Positions 8,593 through 15,742 of a stretch of DNA of 64,000 nt are shown piece by piece. The notes beneath the pieces are model-generated. The model worked only from the letters and a program-made list of their open reading frames with translations. It searched no databases and was not told the DNA's origin. Origin of the DNA: Lentisphaeria bacterium (lineage in GTDB: Bacteria; Verrucomicrobiota; Lentisphaeria; Oligosphaerales; Oligosphaeraceae). The DNA lies in NCBI GenBank assembly GCA_016288215.1, contig JAEEYQ010000051.1, forward strand, positions 1-64,000, in the 5' to 3' direction. Every line of letters begins with the position of its first letter. Positions within the stretch are counted from its first letter, which is position 1. The translations under genes and the position numbers were made by a program.

Positions 8593-8994
8593 TCAAGACC
8601 ACCTGAAGAGGCGTCTGAAGAAGCCACGCCGTTCTTTTTTGGGAGGCTTTGGGGGCTTTTTGTGGTCGTCCGGCTTCGGCGGCGGTGGGGGCTGGGGCTT
8701 CCCATGGTCATCTGGCTTCGGCGGTGGCGGCGGCAGGGGCTTCCCATGGTCGTCCGGCTTCGGCGGTGGCGGCGGCAGGGGCTTCCCATGGTCGTCCGGC
8801 TTCGGCGGTGGCGGCAGGGGCTTCCCATGGTCGTCCGGCTTCGGCGGCGGTTCACGCCGCTCTGGCGCCTCCTTCTCATCCCGGCGGCGAGCCGGCCAAG
8901 GGAGCAAATCCGCCTGAACATCCGCCACGGCAAAGAAAACCACCCCACAGAATACCAAACCGTTCCGCGTCCATATCCGTAGGCTGTTCTTCAT
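8593..8994 (-). CDS. Secreted proline-rich repeat protein (PKPDDHGKP repeats)
   Basis: About 133 residues from ATG 8994, chosen because GGAG sits six bases upstream; ATGs at 9000 and 9006 are alternatives. A signal-peptide-like N-terminus (NGLVFCGVVFFAVADVQA) is followed by a charged linker. Then come five copies of a PPPPKPDDHGKPL-type unit of 13-14 residues, ending in a strongly basic tail, KKERRGFFRRLFRWS. It may be a periplasmic or wall-spanning spacer, or a metal-binding protein (regularly spaced DDH). No family is recognised. It heads the operon with the MFS transporter, six bases from the TTG alternative start. A good -35/-10 pair lies upstream at 9063-9090. Confidence 0.7.
   Translation of the reverse strand: MKNSLRIWTRNGLVFCGVVFFAVADVQADLLPWPARRRDEKEAPERREPPPKPDDHGKPLPPPPKPDDHGKPLPPPPPKPDDHGKPLPPPPPKPDDHGKPQPPPPPKPDDHKKPPKPPKKERRGFFRRLFRWS
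8650..8850 (-). repeat. 39/42-bp in-frame tandem repeats in proline-rich gene
   Basis: Five tandem units encode KPDDHGKP flanked by four or five prolines. Adjacent units are almost identical at DNA level (blocks with CATGGTCGTCCGGCTTCGGC on the plus strand) and differ mainly by one proline codon, which makes 39- against 42-bp lengths. This near-identity indicates recent expansion by slippage or recombination. Confidence 0.85.
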
Positions 8995-9286
8995 ATTCAT
9001 CTCCATTTGTGACCTGCTTTTCAAATTGTCCGCTGCGGGACAACGACATCAAACTGACCAACACAATATTCCCTGTTCGTGAAAAGTCAATCCGCTAATG
9101 GTGAAAAAGCCGTTCTGAAAAGCGGCCCCAAGGGAATCATTCAGCGTTTGTCTGCGGACGAATCAAACCGCCGGCAACTGGCCGAAGCGCCGAAGCCTGC
9201 TGAAATATTATCATAAGCTATTTATATTCAACAACTTACAATTTCAGCCATCGCTACGATTGCAAGGTTCAGAATGAAGGTATACT
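8995..9286. other. Intergenic region upstream of the proline-rich operon
   Basis: About 290 bases between two minus-strand units. It contains the promoter at 9063-9090 for the leftward operon. The right part (about 9180-9260) is AT-rich and marks the end of the HAD lipoprotein transcript; no clear hairpin with a T-run is visible. Confidence 0.45.
9063..9090 (-). promoter_or_regulatory. Sigma-70-type promoter of the proline-rich/MFS operon
   Basis: Minus-strand TTGACT (-35, 9085-9090), 16-bp spacer, TATTGT (-10, 9063-9068). It lies about 70 bases before the ATG at 8994. The near-consensus -35 box makes this one of the clearer promoters in the window. Confidence 0.55.
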
Positions 9287-10312
9287 TCACGGCTGAATCT
9301 CCTGTTTGATGATGTCATTGCCATATATTGTCTTCCAGTCATCTCGCATCGAGATGGGAATCCACCCGTACTGTGAACAGGCTTCGCGCATCTTGTCCGC
9401 TTTTGCGGCATTGCCGTACTCACGCTCTAGGTCATCGCATAATAGCATGAAGCCCAATGCCTTATGTTTATTTCCGCAGATGGCGTAGTTCACCATGCTC
9501 GCATCCGTCATGCTATTGCCAAACGCCAGAACAGGCTGGGTTCCAATCTCCCGCGCGATAATGGACACTTTGTTCATCTGCAAGTTCTTGACGAGGTTTT
9601 GTCCCCCCAAGATCAGCGTGTCGCCGTTTTGGAACGTATAGTCGAGCCCGTCGGCTTCCCCCTGTCCACTGGCGACAATGGTGCTGTCCGACCCAATGAC
9701 TTGACAAGGAGGAAGATGCAATGCGTCCACCAAAGGGCGCACGGTAAGCCGGTCCGTGCCGCTGATGACATAGACCGTGAAGCCGTTTCGCACAAGAAAG
9801 TCCACGACCTCGACCATCGGCCGATAGAATGCATCACCTCTTCTGAGTCCTGCAAAGCCGGGTTGAGGTTCCTGCATGAAGCGGCGGACAAAAGCATCGA
9901 AGTCATTGATGGTCATGCCCTTATACGCCTCTGACACCATGCGCTCCCGTTCCGCGTCCAGTTTGGGGAACCGGCCGGCGCGGGAAGCACGGGCTGCCAC
10001 AAGTTGCTCGTCGGTCGCATGATAGCTAGGGTCATCCAGAACCCGGTGCTCAAACAGGAGCCAATCGAAATACGTGGGAGCCGTCTCCAGAAAGAGCGTG
10101 CCGTCCAAATCGAACACGGCCACGCGCTCCTTGGGTGGGATGAAGTCTGGAGAACTGGCCTTTGTGACGGTCTTCACGTAATGGACAAGGGCCGTCTTGG
10201 CCGGGGCGCCTTCATTCCATAGAGACAAGGGCCTGCGTGCGCAGCCAGAGAGCAGGGCGATGCCGACCGCTATCATGGCACAGAAAAGAAATTGAGAGTG
10301 TCTTCGTTTCAT
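9287..10312 (-). CDS. HAD-superfamily phosphatase lipoprotein
   Basis: 341 residues. The N-terminus is a lipoprotein signal with lipobox LLSGC (Cys24), so the protein is probably anchored in the membrane facing the periplasm. HAD motifs are intact: VFDLDGTLF with nucleophile Asp68 and Asp70, VISGTDRLT as motif II, and AFGNSMTD as motif IV. The overall build resembles phosphoserine-phosphatase-like or class-B-like acid phosphatases that release phosphate from small organic phosphates. The gene follows the Nudix gene in the same direction. Its start codon lies at the edge of a triplicated 16-bp ribosome-site repeat. Substrate unknown. Confidence 0.85.
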   Translation of the reverse strand: MKRRHSQFLFCAMIAVGIALLSGCARRPLSLWNEGAPAKTALVHYVKTVTKASSPDFIPPKERVAVFDLDGTLFLETAPTYFDWLLFEHRVLDDPSYHATDEQLVAARASRAGRFPKLDAERERMVSEAYKGMTINDFDAFVRRFMQEPQPGFAGLRRGDAFYRPMVEVVDFLVRNGFTVYVISGTDRLTVRPLVDALHLPPCQVIGSDSTIVASGQGEADGLDYTFQNGDTLILGGQNLVKNLQMNKVSIIAREIGTQPVLAFGNSMTDASMVNYAICGNKHKALGFMLLCDDLEREYGNAAKADKMREACSQYGWIPISMRDDWKTIYGNDIIKQEIQP

Positions 10313-10358
10313 GGGTGCTCCTATTTATGGGTGCTCTTATTTATGGGTGCTCCTATTT
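10311..10358 (-). repeat. Three tandem 16-bp repeats each carrying a Shine-Dalgarno
   Basis: Read on the minus strand the unit is AAATAGGAGCACCCAT, present three times head to tail (10343-10358, 10327-10342 with one A for G, 10311-10326). Each has AGGAG or AAGAG at the right distance from a terminal AT. Only the last copy is followed by G and makes the actual ATG start of the HAD lipoprotein. The first copy begins at the last two bases of the Nudix TAA stop codon. This is a triplicated ribosome-binding site and could tune expression by copy number. Confidence 0.9.
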
Positions 10359-10849
10359 TAGCTTTTCTGACAGGTCAATATTCCGCTTCCGCTGATGCCA
10401 TAGGCCTGGAGGACCTCATCTTCCAGCAGGACGCGGAGGTATTCCGCCATAAACGGCGCGAGGCCGCCGCTGCGCATCTCGTTCAGTGTCATCCACTCCA
10501 TCTGTCCCTCAGTGGAGGATTTGAGTTCGCCGGAGAAAGCGCAAGTGCGGAACATGAAGACGATGTATTTGGAATTTGGGATATTGTCCTGCCAGACCGT
10601 GTGTTGCGGCTTCTCCGGCACTTCCCACTCCACCACGCCGCACAAGCGCAGGTTTGAGACTGTCAGCCCCGTCTCCTCGCGGATTTCGCGAACGGTGGAG
10701 GCCATGATGGACTCCCCCGCCTCCACATGGCCGCCGGGGAACGTCAATCCGCACCATGGATTTGTGGGTTTCGGAAGGCGGTGCTGCACGAGAACGCGGC
10801 CTGTGTCTGTGTCTTCAATCATGCACATGTTGCAAAGGGTGCAGTTCAT
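10358..10849 (-). CDS. Nudix hydrolase, MutT-like
   Basis: 163-residue cytoplasmic Nudix hydrolase. The complete Nudix box spans residues 40-62 (G-x5-E-x7-REIREETGL), with the preceding FPGGHVEAGES typical of MutT and 8-oxo-dGTP diphosphatase relatives. It probably cleaves a nucleoside diphosphate linked to another moiety; the exact substrate is not evident. The start overlaps the vsr stop by four bases (ATGA arrangement), so it is translationally coupled to vsr. A pairing of a possible sanitising Nudix with a mismatch endonuclease suggests a DNA-repair or nucleotide-pool role, but that is inference. Confidence 0.87.
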   Translation of the reverse strand: MNCTLCNMCMIEDTDTGRVLVQHRLPKPTNPWCGLTFPGGHVEAGESIMASTVREIREETGLTVSNLRLCGVVEWEVPEKPQHTVWQDNIPNSKYIVFMFRTCAFSGELKSSTEGQMEWMTLNEMRSGGLAPFMAEYLRVLLEDEVLQAYGISGSGILTCQKS

Positions 10850-11253
10850 GACCCATCCTCCTTGATTTCATCGGCAAGAGTCGGCAGTCGCCGCTTCACC
10901 TCGCATTCCCACAGCACAATGACCTGCCAGCCAGCGGCTTCCAGCGCGGTGTGTTCCTTCTTGTCCCGCGCCACGTTCCGCTCGAACTTGGCCATCCAAA
11001 ACGCCACGTTGGATTTTGGCGTGGTGGCCGCCTTGCAGCCTTCGTGCCGATGCCAAAAACAGCCGTTCACGAAAATGACCGTGTGCCACTTGGGAAGCAC
11101 GATGTCCGGATGCCCAGGCAGTTTGGAGGAATGGAGGCGATAACGGAACCCCAACGCATGGAGATGACGGCGCACGACCATCTCCGGCTTCGTGTCCTTC
11201 GACCGAATCCGGCTCATCGTGTAACTGCGCTGCTCTGGCGTGATCTTGTCCAT
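10846..11253 (-). CDS. vsr: Very short patch repair endonuclease Vsr
   Basis: 135 residues, the usual Vsr length. In the best known systems it nicks 5' of the T in T:G mismatches that arise by deamination at Dcm-type 5-methylcytosines. The N-terminal YTMSRIRSKDTKPE block is the family hallmark. Asp50 in GHPDIVLP matches the catalytic aspartate, and GCFWHRHEGC carries the metal and zinc residues (His68, His70, Cys65, Cys73). No cytosine methyltransferase, its normal neighbour, is encoded in this window. The upstream gene is the AlbA_2/ATPase regulator 21 bases away and the downstream gene is a Nudix hydrolase. Confidence 0.94.
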   Translation of the reverse strand: MDKITPEQRSYTMSRIRSKDTKPEMVVRRHLHALGFRYRLHSSKLPGHPDIVLPKWHTVIFVNGCFWHRHEGCKAATTPKSNVAFWMAKFERNVARDKKEHTALEAAGWQVIVLWECEVKRRLPTLADEIKEDGS

Positions 11254-11274
11254 CGCGTTTCTCTGAAAAATGAT

Positions 11275-12912
11275 CTATTTAATTGTTATGTACTTCTGGA
11301 AACGGCTGTTGGGACTCTGCGGAATCGTCATGGCCAAACGCCCTTGTTTCAATAGGGGGATCAATTGACGTCTGACAGATTTTTTCTGTTTGTATTTTAG
11401 ATAGTTGGCAATTTCAAGAATGCCTCTTGGAGTAGAACAGAATTGAAGAATTTGTTCTTGAATATCGACTGGGGTACTGACTGGGGTATCAACATTGACT
11501 GGGGTATTGACTGGGGTATTGACTGGGGTACTGACTGGGGTATCAACGTTGACTGGGGTAGCGACTGGGGTAGCGACTGGGGTATTGACTGGGGTATTGA
11601 CTGGGGTATTGACTGGGGTATTGACTGGGGTATTGACTGGGGTATCGACTGGGGTATCGACTGGGGTATCGACTGGGGTAGCGACTGGGGTAGCGACTGG
11701 GGTAGCGACTGGGGTAGCGACTGGGGTAGCGACATCGACTTGTGCATTGACAACTATTTTGTCAAAGGGCAGGATGACAGAAATCGTGTTCTCTTCGAAT
11801 CGGTAGATGCCCTTGTCATATGCGCCAATGATTTTCGGGACGCCTCGTCCTGTACGCTCGCTGATGTGCAACTGCAAGAAGATGTCGGACAACTCCTTAT
11901 TGACCGGAATGGAGATGCCTTCAAAGAACCCCTGCATGGTCTGCTGCGGCGGCAATGTCCCGTGGGAAAGGATTTCGATACGGTCGCTGAAAGCACAGAA
12001 CATGGGCGAGTTGAGCTCCGTCCAGCGGTTATGGACAAAGGCATTGATGACTGCTTCTTTGTAGGCCGCGGCATTGAATAGCGACACTTCCTTCCTCTCA
12101 ACCACGCGGTGGCGCTCATCAGCTTGCGGAACATTTAGTAAATCTCCGAGTTCCAATACTTTATCCAATGAATATAGCAAGCAGGTCCGTCCAATTTCAC
12201 GAACGGCATACATTGTGGATGTTTTATCCTTGCCATTGAAGATGGCGAAGCGAATGGTAATGCCGCTGTCGTCCGAAAGCAACTGTGCCAGTAGGTTGTA
12301 TTTGCCGTCTGGCATCAGGAAACCGAGATTCCGCTTGAATGTGCGTTTGTTCAGCGTGATTCCCTTAGAGGCATAATAGACGATAAGTTTGTTGAACGCA
12401 AGATCCTGTTTTAACGCCTCCGTATTGGTGAGGGACGGCTGACCAACGCGGAGAATCTGGAATAGTGCCGTTTCCCTTTCGGGGTATTTCATCAAGACAA
12501 CCTTGCTAGAACCGATGCGAAAATAACGCACATTCGCAAAGGCAGTCGGAACGGCTTTTGCAGCCGCAATTTCCAGCAGCACCATGCGTTTGCCTTCCAA
12601 CTCCAGCTCATGAAAGTCAAATGCCGTGTCAGGAGACAATTGCCGCGCAAGAAAATGCATTAGCGGTTCGCGTTTTACCTCCATGGTCGAATCAAACGTC
12701 GTTCCCACAATGGCATGGGTGTCATTGTCAATGCCCCAGACCAGATAGCCAAAATTCTGCCCATGGAAGGCAGCGGCATTCGCCAAAGCGGAAATGTACT
12801 CCCCTATCGCATTGGGTTCGAACCAGTTGGCCTTGAACTCAAACCATTCCTGCTCCCGAGGATATTCCAATAGGTTTTGGATTATCGTTATGTGTTTTGT
12901 TGTCGATTCCAT
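11275..12912 (-). CDS. AlbA_2 / ATP-binding regulator with xTPV repeat linker and C-terminal winged helix
   Basis: About 545 residues from ATG 12912 (MESTTKH); an open frame continues to 13194 but the extension lacks coding character. The N-terminal part (EWFEFKANW... NFGYLVWGIDND) is an AlbA_2/Schlafen-type nucleic-acid-binding domain. The middle (AVINAFVHNRW, ISERTGRGVPKII) resembles the GHKL ATPase-like HATPase_c_4 domain of the so-called RecG-like transcriptional regulators. A linker of 21 xTPV units follows, with x being A, D, N or S. The C-terminus (IQEQILQFCS... GILEIANYLKYKQKKSVRRQLIPLLKQGRLAM) is a winged helix. It is probably a regulator or defence-type protein. The gene heads the run with vsr. 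Confidence 0.8.
   Translation of the reverse strand: MESTTKHITIIQNLLEYPREQEWFEFKANWFEPNAIGEYISALANAAAFHGQNFGYLVWGIDNDTHAIVGTTFDSTMEVKREPLMHFLARQLSPDTAFDFHELELEGKRMVLLEIAAAKAVPTAFANVRYFRIGSSKVVLMKYPERETALFQILRVGQPSLTNTEALKQDLAFNKLIVYYASKGITLNKRTFKRNLGFLMPDGKYNLLAQLLSDDSGITIRFAIFNGKDKTSTMYAVREIGRTCLLYSLDKVLELGDLLNVPQADERHRVVERKEVSLFNAAAYKEAVINAFVHNRWTELNSPMFCAFSDRIEILSHGTLPPQQTMQGFFEGISIPVNKELSDIFLQLHISERTGRGVPKIIGAYDKGIYRFEENTISVILPFDKIVVNAQVDVATPVATPVATPVATPVATPVDTPVDTPVDTPVNTPVNTPVNTPVNTPVNTPVATPVATPVNVDTPVSTPVNTPVNTPVNVDTPVSTPVDIQEQILQFCSTPRGILEIANYLKYKQKKSVRRQLIPLLKQGRLAMTIPQSPNSRFQKYITIK
11467..11732 (-). repeat. 12-bp tandem repeat array, 21 copies, in frame
   Basis: The plus-strand core GACTGGGGTA recurs 21 times, mostly at 12-bp spacing, with two 18-bp spacings where NVD replaces a single residue. 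It encodes (A/D/N/S)TPV units as a flexible linker between the ATPase-like and winged-helix domains. Because 12 and 18 are multiples of three, copy-number change alters linker length without shifting the frame. Blocks of identical units (five A, three D, five N) show local duplication. Confidence 0.95.
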
Positions 12913-13325
12913 ATGAATTACACAGCCGTCACATAACTGAACGGCAAGCTTGAAAAAAGTGGTTGATGGCATCTTAATGATGGCTACCGTACAACCGAAG
13001 GAGATGCCATAAATCGGAAAAAGAATACTATGACCGTTCTGGCCCAGATTGCAAGTTGGCTCGACAGAATCCATGAGAATCTCGTCATCCCATCCACCGC
13101 CTGACGCGACGGTCATCAAACCCGACAGGACGACTTGAGGGAAAGGAGAAGCGGGACACTCCATGCCAATCACGCAGCAAATTCGAACCGTCACTCCCCT
13201 TTTTCATGCAAATGGACCCTGTTCTCTTGAATTTTGCTGAAAAGCTGAGTATAATTATGCGCACCGCATCTGGGGAAGTGTCTGTTGCCCCTCATGCTCC
13301 CAACCGCCCACGTTCTTTCTGTCCC
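12913..13325. other. Intergenic region between divergent regulator and DMT transporter genes
   Basis: About 410 bases. The right part carries the strong plus-strand promoter at 13227-13255. The left part is open on the minus strand as an extension of the regulator gene, but the translated residues do not look like protein and there is no ribosome site further up. A minus-strand promoter for the regulator must lie here; no clear -35/-10 pair was found. Confidence 0.45.
13227..13255 (+). promoter_or_regulatory. Strong sigma-70-type promoter of the DMT transporter
   Basis: TTGAAT (13227-13232), 17-bp spacer, perfect TATAAT (13250-13255). Transcription would begin near 13262, giving a leader of about 64 bases before the ATG at 13326. 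This is the best textbook promoter in the window. Confidence 0.65.
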
Positions 13326-14231
13326 ATGACCATTCTTCCCGCCATTCTGATTGTCATCTCCGCGATTCTGCATTCCACATGGAACATGCTGCTGAAGCGC
13401 AACAAGGCCAGTCTGGCCTCGTATATCCTCATGTATCTTCCCGATTTGGTCATCTGGGGGCAACTGCAGTTCTGGACGCCAGTGGACGTGTGGCACCTGC
13501 CGGCGAAGTTCTTTCTCATGGTATTCCTAAGTGTCTGCTGTGACCTAACTTATGGAAAAACCCTCCTCATTGCCTACGACCGTATGGACATGTCCATCGC
13601 CTATCCCATGATGCGCTCGCTGCCCATCCTCTTCACCATGTGCATCACCACTTTGATGCGGCTGGGGGAGCCTCTGAAATGGATCGCCGTTGTGGGCATG
13701 CTGCTGGCCTTCACGGGCTGCCTGCTCATGCCCCTGAAGAGCTTCCGCGAGCTCCGGCCAGGACGGTATCTGGACCGCAACATCCTGCTGGTCATCCTTG
13801 TGGCATTAGGCACCACCGGCTACACCCTCTTTGACAAGTATGCCCAAGACTGCATGGTCGCCCACAGTCCGCAGGACATTTCGGGAGTCATGTTCTCCGT
13901 CACCTTCTATTCCATCCGAGTCCTGACCCAAAACGCCTGCGGCTGGACGATCGCCCTGCTGACCCCATCCTGCCGGCGGGACCTCCTTCCCACGCTCAAG
14001 TCCCACGCCGCCAGCGTGTTCTGCGCGGGCTTCTGTTCCTCCCTCACCTACATTTTGGTGCTGGTCGCCATGCATTATGTCAAAAACGTGTCCTTCATTC
14101 AGGCATTTCGGCAAATCGGACTGCCCATTGGCATGTTCATGGCAATTTTGTTCCTCCATGAGAAATGCACCGCCATCAAGCTCTGCGGCGTCACGCTGAT
14201 TCTTCTGGGGCTCGTGCTCTGTCTCCTATGA
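13326..14231 (+). CDS. DMT/EamA-like transporter
   Basis: 301 residues from ATG 13326, chosen because the upstream in-frame extension (from 13206) would contain the promoter and looks non-coding. About ten hydrophobic helices in two similar halves are visible (IVISAILHSTWNMLLKRNKASL in the first; LVLVAMHYVKNVSFIQAFRQI in the second), as in drug/metabolite transporters of the EamA family, inner membrane. The YDRMDMSIAYPMMRSLPILF stretch is a typical helix 3-4 segment. Such carriers export amino acids, nucleotides or sugars; substrate unknown. Confidence 0.82.
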   Translation: MTILPAILIVISAILHSTWNMLLKRNKASLASYILMYLPDLVIWGQLQFWTPVDVWHLPAKFFLMVFLSVCCDLTYGKTLLIAYDRMDMSIAYPMMRSLPILFTMCITTLMRLGEPLKWIAVVGMLLAFTGCLLMPLKSFRELRPGRYLDRNILLVILVALGTTGYTLFDKYAQDCMVAHSPQDISGVMFSVTFYSIRVLTQNACGWTIALLTPSCRRDLLPTLKSHAASVFCAGFCSSLTYILVLVAMHYVKNVSFIQAFRQIGLPIGMFMAILFLHEKCTAIKLCGVTLILLGLVLCLL

Positions 14232-14338
14232 TGCCTTGTTGCAACTTGTTGCGACGACAACGCTACGCTTCCGCCACGGCAAGACGCGCCCTCAACGCGG
14301 TGCAGATGTCAATCCGCTATTCCCGCCACAGGAACGAC

Positions 14339-15478
14339 TTAAGAGTTTCCCTTCGCCTCCCACACAGGATTCCCCAAAAGGCCTTCGGCGAAGAAGACTG
14401 GCGTATAGCCGGAGAGCGTGGCGTGGGCGGCGGCCCGTTCAATCCGCTGCAGATGGTCCGGCAGGTAGTTCACATAGGTCGGATAGGAATACTGCTCGTG
14501 GCTCAGCAGGGCGATGGCGGTGTTGTAATAGGGGTTGTTGATGAGAAGACGATCCATTTCGGGCACAATCTGGTCCAGCGGAGTCAAGTTGCAGATGAGA
14601 GCGTCCGGACAGAGGAACATGTCCTGAAAGCGGTCATAGAAGACCAGATGGGAGACCACATATTCCGCCACGTCCTTGCCATAGTATAAGCCGATGTCAC
14701 AGCAACGGGCCAAGGGGTTGGCGGCGTCCTCCGGCGGATAGGGCAGAATGAACGACCCCGTGTTGACCTTCATGCCCCGCTCGCGAAGGACATGCAGACT
14801 GGTCTGAGGCGCCATGCCGTAATGCAGGTTCGTGGGAGGAATCAACGTCCGTTCTCCCGCAAAGCGAACGATTTCCGACGAAACTAGATCATAGTCGGCG
14901 GCCAGTTTCTCTGGTGACGCCCACTGATAGGGGCGCTCCGGAAACTCCGACTTGGCGTGGAAGGCCAGCCGCAGCCAGTCCGCATTGTCTTCGAACTCAG
15001 CTTTGTAAGTATCAGGGAAGTCCTTGATTTCAAATGGGTTATGGTCATTGTGAAAGAAGCAGTTGGCCGTGAAGCAAGTCCCGTATTTGTCATGGATGCC
15101 CTTTAGCGCCTTCAAATAGAAGTGGTCGAAAAGGGACTTGGGGCGCTGACGGGCGATGTCCGTCAAGAAGAAGACATTGTCGTCCAAAGAGAAGTTATAG
15201 CGTTTGAAGGCCTTTTTGTCCCAGACCAGCGTCAACGTCTGCCGCAGCTCGCCATACTGGCTGGAGGAAACCACCACCACCTCGTTGATTTGACGAGTCA
15301 GACGGGCCGTGCCCTCAAAGCGCCTGTCATCCCGCCGAACGGGCTTGCCGTCGATGGTCACAAGGGCCTCGGGGTCCGCCAGTCCACAAATCGGAACCTC
15401 AAGATAGTCAACGGTTTCCGTTCCGGCAAAGCGGTCCAGAACCGCCCCGCTCCGCACATTGAAGATTTCCAGCAGCAT
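14339..15478 (-). CDS. Polysaccharide-deacetylase-like protein, function uncertain
   Basis: About 379 residues from ATG 15478, which has GGGAG upstream; an in-frame ATG at 15505 has no ribosome site. After a small beta-rich N-terminal part, the FSLDDNVFFLTDIARQ segment, HDKYGTCFTANCFF, and RLAFHAKSEFPERPY are arranged like the NodB-type polysaccharide deacetylase fold (aspartate near the first strand, histidine in LAFHA). A late HEQYSYPTY block is also notable. No signal peptide is seen. It may act on carbohydrates, but key metal ligands are not all assured. A TTGCAT/TATATT promoter lies upstream. Confidence 0.6.
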   Translation of the reverse strand: MLLEIFNVRSGAVLDRFAGTETVDYLEVPICGLADPEALVTIDGKPVRRDDRRFEGTARLTRQINEVVVVSSSQYGELRQTLTLVWDKKAFKRYNFSLDDNVFFLTDIARQRPKSLFDHFYLKALKGIHDKYGTCFTANCFFHNDHNPFEIKDFPDTYKAEFEDNADWLRLAFHAKSEFPERPYQWASPEKLAADYDLVSSEIVRFAGERTLIPPTNLHYGMAPQTSLHVLRERGMKVNTGSFILPYPPEDAANPLARCCDIGLYYGKDVAEYVVSHLVFYDRFQDMFLCPDALICNLTPLDQIVPEMDRLLINNPYYNTAIALLSHEQYSYPTYVNYLPDHLQRIERAAAHATLSGYTPVFFAEGLLGNPVWEAKGNS

Positions 15479-15535
15479 GGGTGTCTCCCTTCTATTGCAT
15501 GTCAACGCCCTTTGGCACTCCTATATATCCTATAT

Positions 15536-15564
15536 AATATAGTGCGACGTGGAAACGGATGCAA
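15536..15564 (-). promoter_or_regulatory. Promoter with AT-rich downstream block (deacetylase-like gene)
   Basis: Minus-strand TTGCAT (-35, 15559-15564), 17-bp spacer, TATATT (-10, 15536-15541), followed directly by ATATAGGATATATAGG. The -10 plus GGATATA context is shared with other promoters in the window. It is about 60 bases before the ATG at 15478. Confidence 0.55.
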
Positions 15565-15742
15565 CAATCGCTTTGGGTATTCTCTGGTTTCCGCGGACTC
15601 CGAATTGTGTCCTTCCCAACTCCACATTCTGCCCTCTCATGGGTGGAAAAAACGCCTCATGGGGATATTTTATGGAAATGGTTGCCGCGACAACGGCTGC
15701 TCCGATTCCTGTCCGCAGATTTTGACCAAAGGCTACCCCAAC

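Noticed and set aside
8567-9098. Glycine-rich plus-strand frames (GFGGGGGRG and ASHGRPASA) opposite the proline-rich gene
   Set aside because: They are reverse-strand images of the proline-rich repeat. The minus-strand gene has a signal peptide and a ribosome site.
11467-11732. Possible CRISPR array
   Set aside because: The unit is 12 bp with no spacers of variable sequence, lies inside a coding frame, and has no cas genes nearby.
11443-12081. Plus-strand frames reading DWGIDWG or TGVLTGV repeats across the 12-bp array
   Set aside because: Periodic 12-bp DNA stays open in several frames. The minus-strand frame fits the domain architecture on both sides, and the others do not.
12810-12830. 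GGTTCGAACC reminiscent of a tRNA T-loop
   Set aside because: It lies within the AlbA_2 coding frame (FEPNAIG) and no acceptor or anticodon stems surround it.
12913-13194. Upstream extension of the AlbA_2/ATPase gene to the ATG at 13194
   Set aside because: The added residues look non-coding and no ribosome site supports it. ATG 12912 begins the recognisable domain region.
15122-15742. Upstream extension of the secreted barrel gene to 15122
   Set aside because: The extension lies antisense to the deacetylase-like gene and its promoter, and the signal peptide at 15743 marks the true start.
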